Assembly: GCF_016907955.1 (NCBI RefSeq) | Contig: NZ_JAFBCX010000006.1 | Coordinates: 124,001-188,000, forward strand | DNA: 64,000 nt | Direction of reading: 5' to 3' | DNA from: Lentzea nigeriaca | GTDB lineage: Bacteria > Actinomycetota > Actinomycetes > Mycobacteriales > Pseudonocardiaceae | Part shown: positions 32,690 to 39,708 of the stretch, piece by piece | How positions within the stretch are numbered: position 1 is the stretch's first letter | Layout: each line of letters begins with the position of its first letter | The notes under the pieces: model-generated | The model's input: the letters and a program-made list of their open reading frames with translations, nothing else | Databases searched by the model: none | Told to the model about the DNA's origin: nothing | Translations under genes and position numbers: made by a program

Positions 32690-33060
32690 CTGGCCGGCGG
32701 TCGACCATCCCAGGCCGGCCGCGGCACTCAGCGCGCCGTTCGCGCCGTTCCTCGGTGGGCGTGCAGCGCATGACCTGACGTGGCAGAGCGAGCACGTGCC
32801 GGCGGGTTCCCTTGTCCTGCTGGATCTCCATCGCCAGAACCACGACAGTCGCTTGTGGACGGATCCGTACCGGTTCGATCCGCAGCGGTTCCTCGACCGG
32901 GAGATCGGCGCCTGGGATCTCGTTCCCCAGGGCGCCGGTGATCCGCACACCGGCCACCGCTGCCCGGCGAGCCGTTCACCGTCGCATTGCTTGAGCAGGA
33001 TTCCGGCGCGCCCGCGCTGCGGCTTCCGGCTCATTCCCGCGACGGCACGCCAAACGTGAC
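32690..33060 (+). pseudogene. Cytochrome P450 (CYP152-like) remnant
   Basis: Reads PFAPFLGGRAAHDLTWQSEH, VPAGSLVLLDLHRQNHDSRL, WTDPYRFDPQRFLDREIG, then PQGAGDPHTGHRCP, the heme-Cys loop. The GxxxTGHRCPGE form is that of CYP152 fatty-acid peroxygenases. A lost base after CP shifts the frame (GEPFTVALLE continues in the next frame), and RIPARPRCGF returns in the first frame. The N-terminal two thirds are gone. Confidence 0.65.
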
Positions 33061-33103
33061 TCTGCTCTGTGTTTGTCTCCGCTCTGCCGGGCTAAACAGG
33101 ACG

Positions 33104-33865
33104 ATGAGTGCTGTTGGACAACTGCGATCACTGGCACGCGAAAACGTCGCCGTCGCCGCTCTCACGATCCCGCGCCTGCTGCGCCATTCGGTGTGGCGCG
33201 ACGTGAATCCTCACGAAGGCGCGGGCCTGGGCGTCGTCCTGGTGCCCGGATTCGGAGCGAGCGACTTCAGCCTCACCTTGGCGACCACCTGGCTGCGTGA
33301 CCGCGGCTACGTGCCGGTGGGTGCCGGGGTCGGGTTCAACGTGGGCTGTACGTCCGAACTGGTCGACCGCATCGAACAACGCGTGGAGGAACACGCCGCG
33401 GCCACCGGTGGCCCGGTCGTGCTGCTGGGACAGAGCCGCGGCGGCGGACTCGCCCGCCTCGCCGCCGCCCGCCGCCCCGACCTGGTGCGTGGCCTGGTGA
33501 TGCTGGGCAGCCCGGTGCTCGACCCGATGGGCGCCCACCCGCACGTGCTGCTCGCCGCCAGGGCGCTGGCGGGGCTGTCCGCGATCGGCGTGCCCGGTCT
33601 GATGGACAACGACTGCCTCTCGGGCACCTGCTTCGAGGACAACGTCGCCGCGGCCACTGCCCCGCTGGAGATGCCCGCGGTGTCGGTGTACTCCAAGTCG
33701 GACGGAATCGTGCCGTGGCGGCTGAGCCTCGACCCGTCCGCCGAGTGCGTGGAGGTGCACAGCACCCACACCGGCATGGGACTGGACCCGGACGTGTACC
33801 TCGCCCTGCGGCCGCGTCTGGCAGCATGGGCCGCCGAGAGGTTCGACCTGCGCGATGCCGGCTGA
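33104..33865 (+). CDS. Alpha/beta hydrolase
   Basis: A 253-residue alpha/beta hydrolase with the nucleophile elbow GQSRGGG (Ser near 115), the oxyanion region VLVPGFGASDFSL and a C-terminal His in STHTGMG. The Asp candidate is in SKSDGIVPW. Family members are esterases or lipases; membrane-free, no signal peptide. The ATG at 33104 follows AACAGGACG. Its last 11 bp overlap the recQ start, so both genes are read together. It is the first intact gene after the decayed stretch. Confidence 0.82.
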   Translation: MSAVGQLRSLARENVAVAALTIPRLLRHSVWRDVNPHEGAGLGVVLVPGFGASDFSLTLATTWLRDRGYVPVGAGVGFNVGCTSELVDRIEQRVEEHAAATGGPVVLLGQSRGGGLARLAAARRPDLVRGLVMLGSPVLDPMGAHPHVLLAARALAGLSAIGVPGLMDNDCLSGTCFEDNVAAATAPLEMPAVSVYSKSDGIVPWRLSLDPSAECVEVHSTHTGMGLDPDVYLALRPRLAAWAAERFDLRDAG

Positions 33866-35471
33866 CGAACAACTTCTCCAGACCGCCGAAGAGGTGTTCG
33901 GCTGGACCGAACTGCGCCAGGAGCAGCTGCAGGGCATGCGGCACCTGCTCGACGGCCGCGACGTGCTGGTCGTCATGCCGACCGGCGCCGGGAAGTCGGC
34001 CATCTACCAGGTCCCGGCGATCCTGCTCGACGGCCCGACCGTCGTGGTGTCCCCGCTGATCGCACTGCAACGCGACCAGGTCACCTCCCTGCAGGCCGCC
34101 GGTGCGCCTGCGGCCGCGGCGATCAACTCCGCGCAGTCGGCCGAGGACAACGAAGCAGCCTGGCAGGCGTTCACCGACGCCAGGACCGAGTACCTCTTCC
34201 TGTCCCCCGAACAACTCGCGGGCGCCGGCGCTCTCCAGCGGCTGCACCAGGCGCGGCCGTCGTTGTTCGTCGTGGACGAGGCCCACTGCGTGTCCGCGTG
34301 GGGGCACGACTTCCGGCCCGACTACCTGCGGCTGCGACACGTGATCGAGCGGCTGGGCCATCCGCCCGTGCTCGCACTGACCGCCACCGCGAGCGGTCCC
34401 GTCCGAGCCGACATCGTCGAACACCTCGGCCTGCGCGACGCGGCCGTGATCGTCGCCGGATTCGACCGGCCCAACCTGCGTCTGGCCGCGCGGTTCTGCA
34501 CCGACGACGAGGAGCGCAGGCGAACGGTCATCGACTGGGTGGCGGACCACACCGGACCCGGCCTGCTGTACGTGGCCACCCGCAAGGACGCCGAGCGGTA
34601 CGCCGCGGACCTGGCTGCGCGGGGTGTGGACGCCGCGGCCTTCCACGCCGGGATGAAGGCCGCGGACCGAAGACGGGTGCAGGACGCCTTCATGCGGGGC
34701 GACCTCCGCGTCGTCGCGGCCACGTCCGCGTTCGGCATGGGCATCGACAAACCAGACGTGCGGTTCGTCGCACACGCCGCGACACCCGGTTCGCTGGACA
34801 CGTACTACCAGGAGATCGGCAGAGCGGGCCGCGACGGGGCGCCCGCTGAGGTGATCCTCTTCCACCGTCCGGAAGACCAAGGCCTGCAACGGTTCCTGAC
34901 CGCCCGGACGCTGGATCGTGAGTGCGTGCACGAGGTTGCCACCGCCGTGCGTCGTCGACGGTCCGGCATCGTGATCACCGACCTTGCGCGGCGCCTGGAC
35001 CGCTCCCGCAGGAAGGTCACCAGTGTGGTGAACCTGCTGGAGAGCGCGGAAATCGTGCGCACCAGCCACGACCGCGTGCGATATGAGGAAGACGCTCCCC
35101 CACCGGCGAAAGCCGTCGCGGCCGCGGCCAGAGAGGCCGAGCGGCAGGAGAATCGGGACCGGTCGCGCGTGGAGGTCATGCACCAGTACGCCGAGACACG
35201 TGACTGTCGCAGACGACTCCTGCTCGGCTACTTCGGTCAGGAGCTCGACCAGCCGTGCGGCAACTGCGACAACTGCGACGAGGGCATGCCGGGTGACCGT
35301 TCAGAGGTCAGCGAATACCCGCCTGCTTCCGTTGTGCGGCACGAACAATGGGGCCGGGGCACGGTCGTGCATCACGAAGCCGACCGGTTGATGGTGCTGT
35401 TCGACGACGTCGGCTACAAGACACTTTCCCTCACCGCCGTGCGCGACACCGGGGTGCTCGGGCCGGGATGA
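33855..35471 (+). CDS. recQ: RecQ-family DNA helicase with Tudor-like C-terminal tail
   Basis: A 538-residue 3'-5' DNA helicase. Walker A PTGAGKSAIYQ (42-52), DEAH (141-144) with the RecQ aromatic loop CVSAWGHDFRPDY, and motif VI region YYQEIGRAGRDG. A zinc site CRRRLLLGYFG..CGNCDNC (about 455-478) lies in the RQC region. There is no HRDC domain. Instead, residues about 490-530 read VVRHEQWGRGTVVHHEADRL then MVLFDDVGYKTLSL, a GxVxH..fGxGxVv pattern like the RNA-polymerase-binding Tudor tail of PcrA/UvrD. The gene overlaps the hydrolase gene by 11 bp. Confidence 0.9.
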   Translation: MPADEQLLQTAEEVFGWTELRQEQLQGMRHLLDGRDVLVVMPTGAGKSAIYQVPAILLDGPTVVVSPLIALQRDQVTSLQAAGAPAAAAINSAQSAEDNEAAWQAFTDARTEYLFLSPEQLAGAGALQRLHQARPSLFVVDEAHCVSAWGHDFRPDYLRLRHVIERLGHPPVLALTATASGPVRADIVEHLGLRDAAVIVAGFDRPNLRLAARFCTDDEERRRTVIDWVADHTGPGLLYVATRKDAERYAADLAARGVDAAAFHAGMKAADRRRVQDAFMRGDLRVVAATSAFGMGIDKPDVRFVAHAATPGSLDTYYQEIGRAGRDGAPAEVILFHRPEDQGLQRFLTARTLDRECVHEVATAVRRRRSGIVITDLARRLDRSRRKVTSVVNLLESAEIVRTSHDRVRYEEDAPPPAKAVAAAAREAERQENRDRSRVEVMHQYAETRDCRRRLLLGYFGQELDQPCGNCDNCDEGMPGDRSEVSEYPPASVVRHEQWGRGTVVHHEADRLMVLFDDVGYKTLSLTAVRDTGVLGPG

Positions 35472-35540
35472 CGGGTTGAACATCGCCCGCACGGGAACAC
35501 CTGCGGTGCCGAAGTTCCACTCGTCGCGAGGTGACCGCAC

Positions 35541-36440
35541 ATGTCCGCAGACCAGTACACCCGCCAGGACCCGCGGGAGCAGTACCCGCGCCCCGGTCAC
35601 CAGGAGGGCCAGGAGCAGCCGCATCCCGGCACTGATAGGCACATGGGTCCTGAGCCCGACCACGGTGAGCGCACCTACCGGGGCAGCAACCGACTGCCCG
35701 ATGCCAAAGCCGTGATCACCGGTGGTGACTCCGGCATCGGCCGCGCCGCCGCGCTGGCCTTCGCTCGCGAGGGCGCAGACGTGCTGCTCTCGTACCTGGA
35801 AGAGGAACAGGCCGACGCCGAGCGCACCGCCGAGCTCGTGCGCGAGGCCGGTCGGCAGGCCGTGCTGGTGCCCGGCGACCTGCGCACCGAAGACGCGTGC
35901 CGCGAGCTGGTCAAGCGCGCCGAGGAGGAGTTCGGGCGCATCGATGTCCTGGTGAACAACGCGGCCTACCAGATGGCGCAGAGCGATGGTCTGCTCGGCA
36001 TCAGCAGCGAGCAGTTCGACCGGGTGTTCAAGACCAACGTCTACGCGATGTTCTGGCTGTGCAAGGCGGCGGTACCGCTCATGCGTCCTGGTTCCACGAT
36101 CATCAACACGTCGTCGATCCAGGCGTTCATGCCCTCGCCTCCGCTCATGGACTACGCGGCCACCAAGGCAGCCATCGTCAACTTCACCAAATCCCTCTCC
36201 GCCGACCTCATCGGCAAGGGCATCAGGGTCAACTCCGTCGCGCCCGGTCCGGTGTGGACACCGCTGATCCCCGCGACGATGCCCGCCGAGAAGGTCGACG
36301 ACTTCGGTGCGCAGACGCCGATGGGCCGTGCCGCGCAACCGGCGGAGCTGGCGCCTGTCTTCGTCTTCTTCGCCTCACAGGAGTCCAGCTACATCACCGG
36401 CGAGGTCCTCGGCGTCACCGGCGGCCAGCTGCTCACGTGA
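35541..36440 (+). CDS. Short-chain dehydrogenase/reductase, YghA/YdaD type
   Basis: A 299-residue SDR with a hydrophilic N-terminal extension (1-50, Gln/His/Pro/Glu-rich) typical of the YghA/general-stress-protein-39 group. It has the NAD(P) motif ITGGDSGIGRAAALAFAREG, the NNAAYQ strand and the catalytic Ser/Tyr/Lys in NTSSIQAF and YAATKAA. The substrate is probably an aldehyde or alcohol and is unknown. The ATG at 35541 is 70 bp after recQ. Downstream genes are truncated. Confidence 0.9.
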   Translation: MSADQYTRQDPREQYPRPGHQEGQEQPHPGTDRHMGPEPDHGERTYRGSNRLPDAKAVITGGDSGIGRAAALAFAREGADVLLSYLEEEQADAERTAELVREAGRQAVLVPGDLRTEDACRELVKRAEEEFGRIDVLVNNAAYQMAQSDGLLGISSEQFDRVFKTNVYAMFWLCKAAVPLMRPGSTIINTSSIQAFMPSPPLMDYAATKAAIVNFTKSLSADLIGKGIRVNSVAPGPVWTPLIPATMPAEKVDDFGAQTPMGRAAQPAELAPVFVFFASQESSYITGEVLGVTGGQLLT

Positions 36441-36530
36441 CGCGTTCACCCGCCTTTTGGCAGGCAAATCCAACGGACATGCCAGATGACCTGCCCTTCG
36501 GGAACACGTTCGAAGGACTGAGCGATCGAC

Positions 36531-36860
36531 ATGGCCAAGGTGTTGCGGTCGTCACGCCTGCGCGAGGTGCTTCGCAGATCGTGGCTCGGACATCCGCCGC
36601 ACCCGCTGATCGTCATCATGCCCATCGGAGCCAGGGTGTGCGCGTCGGCGCTGGACGTCCGGGCGGGCAACGAGAAGGCGACGCGCCGCCTCACCGGCAC
36701 CGGCCTGGCAGCGACACCACCGACCGTCCTCTTGGGACTCGTGGACTATGACGGGCTGGGGCCGCAGCAGCAACGCGTCGGGGTGGTTGCTGGCAGCGCC
36801 CTGCGGAGGCAGCAACGTGCGCCCGTTCGAGGTGCGCCGATCCACCCGCCAGGTCGTTGA
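36531..36860 (+). pseudogene. DUF2231 membrane protein, truncated
   Basis: From ATG 36531 about 75 residues follow the DUF2231 pattern: LRRSWLGHPPHPLIVIMPIG, then TRRLTGTGLAATPPTVLLGL and VDYDGLGPQQQRVG. Homologues are about 150 residues with four membrane helices; here only the first two are recognisable and the tail is Arg/Gln-rich. The gene is likely truncated. A convergent small gene ends 2 bp away. Confidence 0.6.
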
Positions 36861-36861
36861 G

Positions 36862-37185
36862 TCACTCCACCTGCACGGCAAGCCCGCGGACGGCGAGCAC
36901 CGTCGACTCAGGACTCTCCGGCAGCACGAACTCGGCGTCGACCGGCTCGCCGTCCCACCGCAGCGGTTCCCGTGCGGCCAGCCGGATCTCACCGCCTGGC
37001 TGAGTGACGGTCGCGGCATCCTGCTCCAGCACGACGGTCCCGCCGTCCTCGGCTCCACCAGCGTCCGGCAGTTCGGCGACCAGCCGGATGGCGGCGCCGT
37101 CGCACTCCCCGGTGAAGTCCAGGAGCATCGTCTTGGACCGCAGCGTCACTTCGGCGCCGTCAGCGCGGCAGCGAGTTCGGGACAT
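36862..37185 (-). CDS. Hypothetical protein
   Basis: A 107-residue acidic protein with alternating beta-strand-like segments (VTLRSKTMLLDFTG, AIRLVAELPDAG, STVLAVRGLAVQVE). Third codon positions are strongly G/C, which supports real coding. No motif or family is recognised. It follows another small gene (37225-37464) by 39 bp on the same strand. Confidence 0.55.
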   Translation of the reverse strand: MSRTRCRADGAEVTLRSKTMLLDFTGECDGAAIRLVAELPDAGGAEDGGTVVLEQDAATVTQPGGEIRLAAREPLRWDGEPVDAEFVLPESPESTVLAVRGLAVQVE

Positions 37186-37224
37186 ACTTCAGCCGTACCC
37201 GCCTGCGTCAGGATCCAACCCGCG

Positions 37225-37464
37225 TCACCCACCCCGGTTGTCCACGGCGGAGCTCAATGTCGCGGCCACCTCGTCGAGGTCGCGCTCCGTGATCGACCGT
37301 CCTCCGAGGCGTTCCAGCAGCTCCTCTCGCGTGACCACGGGGAGGGCACCGGCCGCCACCTCCTCGCGGTCCGCCACCACGTAGCTGCCCTCCACCAGAA
37401 CCAGCGCCGCGCCCGGCCGGTCCGACTGGAGCAGTCTTTTCAAGCCGTCAACGGGAACAGGCAT
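37225..37464 (-). CDS. Hypothetical protein
   Basis: A 79-residue protein (ALVLVEGSYVVADREEVAAG, then LPVVTREELLERLGG) with GC-rich third positions. The ATG at 37464 has GGAGGTG 9 bases upstream. It looks like a compact alpha/beta protein; no family is recognised. It is probably in one transcript with 36862-37185. Confidence 0.55.
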   Translation of the reverse strand: MPVPVDGLKRLLQSDRPGAALVLVEGSYVVADREEVAAGALPVVTREELLERLGGRSITERDLDEVAATLSSAVDNRGG

Positions 37465-37537
37465 GACGATCGCACCTCCTCACTGCCGGTCAGCCGTCGT
37501 CGACGTAACGACCTCCGCCGTCCAGACCCGCAACCGG

Positions 37538-37595
37538 ACCGCCGAGCCGGAGCAGCGAGGTGGCGTTGCCGACGAACTGCAGCGAGCCGTCATGG
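37538..37595 (-). pseudogene. Possible metallo-beta-lactamase-fold remnant
   Basis: A short minus-strand frame reads DGSLQFVGNATSLLRLGG, resembling the first strands of MBL-fold hydrolases (xxVFFVGTATVLIRYGGF). It ends after about 15 more codons. No HxHxDH motif. Weak but consistent with the neighbouring fragments. Confidence 0.3.
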
Positions 37596-37790
37596 TCAGC
37601 CTTGGTCGGGGTCGTCGGAAACCGAGTAGTCCGAGAGACCCACGTTTCCCGTGGGGTTCGGCTCGGGATGCGCCGAACCGGAACCGCTGCGCCCCGGGAC
37701 GGTGTCGGCGTCGTCCGTCCCCGCCTCCTCCAGCGAGGCGCGGCTCGCTTCGTCGTACTCGTGTTCCGGGTCCTGCCGCTCAGTGCTCAT
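37596..37790 (-). CDS. Small acidic hypothetical protein
   Basis: A 64-residue, strongly acidic, Ser/Pro/Gly-rich protein (MSTERQDPEHEYDEASRASL and so on), likely disordered. ATG 37790 has no strong ribosome site in view. Composition resembles stress-related disordered proteins in actinomycetes, but nothing specific can be said. Confidence 0.45.
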   Translation of the reverse strand: MSTERQDPEHEYDEASRASLEEAGTDDADTVPGRSGSGSAHPEPNPTGNVGLSDYSVSDDPDQG

Positions 37791-37837
37791 TCCGATCGGC
37801 TACCCCGGCACCGCTCCGATGAACGCGCCGTCGGACA

Positions 37838-37966
37838 TCAAAGGCTGAAGACCGAGTGGACGCAGTCGTCCTCCTTCCTCTTGAACAGCTCGTAGCCCCG
37901 CGCGCCCTCGCTGAGCGGCATGACGCGCGTCGCCAGGTGGTTGGTCACCAGCTCACCGGACGGGAA
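37838..37966 (-). pseudogene. Zinc-type alcohol dehydrogenase, C-terminal remnant
   Basis: Reads FPSGELVTNHLATRVMPLSE, then GARGYELFKRKEDDCVHSVF and SL-stop. This is the typical C-terminus of zinc-dependent formaldehyde/alcohol dehydrogenases (..H.mPLseA.rGYe.F..KedgcvKvvl). A stop codon lies immediately upstream in frame and the catalytic domain is gone. Confidence 0.65.
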
Positions 37967-37997
37967 CTAGTCCGTCCTGAGCCCGGTCGGATCGAGG

Positions 37998-39491
37998 TCA
38001 GCTGTGGTTCAGCCGCACAGCATGGACATCAGCCCCATCAGCGACAGTGGATGTGAAGAACGCGATCGTGTCGTTGCCCGAGATCGTCTCCAGGCCCATG
38101 TAGTCCCCGAGGAACAAGCCTCGCGGGACTCCGGGGGCGAAGAACGAGATCGGTGCGGTGTAGTGGTTGAACGGCCCGTGCAGGTGCTGTTCGGGTTCCC
38201 AGGTCTGGGTGCCGTTGTGCGAGTGGCGGACCCAGACGTCGGTGGTGGCGATGCCGTCACCGAGCACGTTGTTGCGGTCGTCCCAGTAGGTCAGGGTGAC
38301 CATGCCGGTGTCCGACACGTCGATCGCGTGGTTGTACGACTGCACGCCGGGCCCGCCGGTGGCGACCACGGTCGGGCCGCTCCAGTGCCTGCCGCCGTCG
38401 GTGGACTTCACCAGCACCACCTTGTTCAGCGCGGTGCCGAGACCGTCGGCCCACACGACGTAGATCGCGCCGCTCGTCATGTCGACCGCGATGTCGGGCA
38501 GGTAGTCCCCTGCGCGGATCGGGAAGTTGTCGTCCGGCACGACCAGCTGCGCGAACGTGATCGGCGCGATCTTCACCGGGGCCGACCAGTGCAGTCCGGC
38601 GTCACGGGAGGTCATCACGCTCATGTAGACGCCGTTGTCGTTGAAGGTTCCACCGGTGAACAGGTTCGCGGCGACGTCGTACAGCGTGCCGTCCGGGCCG
38701 ACCGCGATCTGGTTGCCCTGCAAGTAGGTGTTCGAGTTGCGCATCGGCACCGGCGTCGACCACGTCAGCCCGCCGTCGGTGGTCCGGGAGAACATCGGCT
38801 GTCCGCGGTATGCGAACGAGTGCTGGTCCGCGATCGGGCTTTGCTTGCTGTCGTTGGGGAAACTGCCGCGGATCCACGTGGCGTAGGCGTAGCCGGCGCG
38901 GGTCGGGTCACCGGTGATGGAGACCTTGTCGTTGAAGACGAAACGGTCACCGACGTCCTCCTGGATGATCTGCGGCGGCCGCCAGGTTCCGGTCGTGCGG
39001 TCGAGGGTCGTGACCGAGATCGCGGACAGGCCGAGCTCGGCCGAATCGATCGGCTGGCCGATGAAGTAGGCGTTGCCCACCTTGTCGTAGCTCACCCACG
39101 GGTCGGTGACGCGGCCGAACCGGACCGGGCCGCCCTGGCAGGCGCTCCACGGCACGTCCGGCAGCTTGCTCCACGAGGCGCCGCCGTCGTGGGTGATCCA
39201 CGAGGACAGGCCGCGCGCGCCGCCGTCGGGCCAGCGGTCCTGCTGGGACGCGCCGATCATCTCGGCAGGGTTGGTCGGGTTGACCGCCACCTGCGGTTCG
39301 ACCTCGGTGTTGTCGTACGCCGCGGCGAAGTCGGCCGAGGCGCCGAACGGGCAGGCCGTCAGCGTGGACGGGCCGCTGACCACGATGTCGGCACCGACGG
39401 CGAAGGGTGCCGCCGACGCTGCGGGCGCCGTGCTGAAGAGAATCAGTGGGACGGCTGCCGCAGCCGCCGTGAGCCGTCTGGTCGCATGCAT
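37998..39491 (-). CDS. Secreted sialidase-fold (Asp-box) protein
   Basis: A 497-residue exported protein with signal peptide MHATRRLTAAAAAVPLILFS. At least four Asp-box motifs (THDGGASWS, TTDGGLTWS, SRDAGLHWS, STDGGRHWS) mark a six-bladed beta-propeller as in sialidases. The arginine triad of true sialidases is not obvious, so glycosidase activity is unproven. It is divergent from another beta-propeller protein (39709-42354), and the gap holds an inverted repeat. Confidence 0.82.
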   Translation of the reverse strand: MHATRRLTAAAAAVPLILFSTAPAASAAPFAVGADIVVSGPSTLTACPFGASADFAAAYDNTEVEPQVAVNPTNPAEMIGASQQDRWPDGGARGLSSWITHDGGASWSKLPDVPWSACQGGPVRFGRVTDPWVSYDKVGNAYFIGQPIDSAELGLSAISVTTLDRTTGTWRPPQIIQEDVGDRFVFNDKVSITGDPTRAGYAYATWIRGSFPNDSKQSPIADQHSFAYRGQPMFSRTTDGGLTWSTPVPMRNSNTYLQGNQIAVGPDGTLYDVAANLFTGGTFNDNGVYMSVMTSRDAGLHWSAPVKIAPITFAQLVVPDDNFPIRAGDYLPDIAVDMTSGAIYVVWADGLGTALNKVVLVKSTDGGRHWSGPTVVATGGPGVQSYNHAIDVSDTGMVTLTYWDDRNNVLGDGIATTDVWVRHSHNGTQTWEPEQHLHGPFNHYTAPISFFAPGVPRGLFLGDYMGLETISGNDTIAFFTSTVADGADVHAVRLNHS

Positions 39492-39594
39492 GGGGGTACC
39501 TCCGCATGTCTGCTTTCCCCCTCATGGGTGAATCGCCATGACAGGGCGGACCGTTTCGGCTACAGATCGCACCCGACTGGTGACGCACCGAATA

Positions 39595-39620
39595 CATTCA
39601 CAGGAAATGCAATGTGAATG
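39595..39620. promoter_or_regulatory. Inverted repeat between divergent propeller genes
   Basis: CATTCACA, ten bases, TGTGAATG: perfect 8-bp arms in a relatively AT-rich stretch, about midway between the two divergent starts. It resembles a dimeric regulator site, including the CRP-like TGTGA half-site. Confidence 0.55.
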
Positions 39621-39708
39621 AGTTCACCCTGATCGTTATTCCTTCCACCTGGATTTCAGAACGGCGCTCGGGTTGCCTTTGGCCACCGTCGCAAAAGGAG
39701 GGCCGAAA

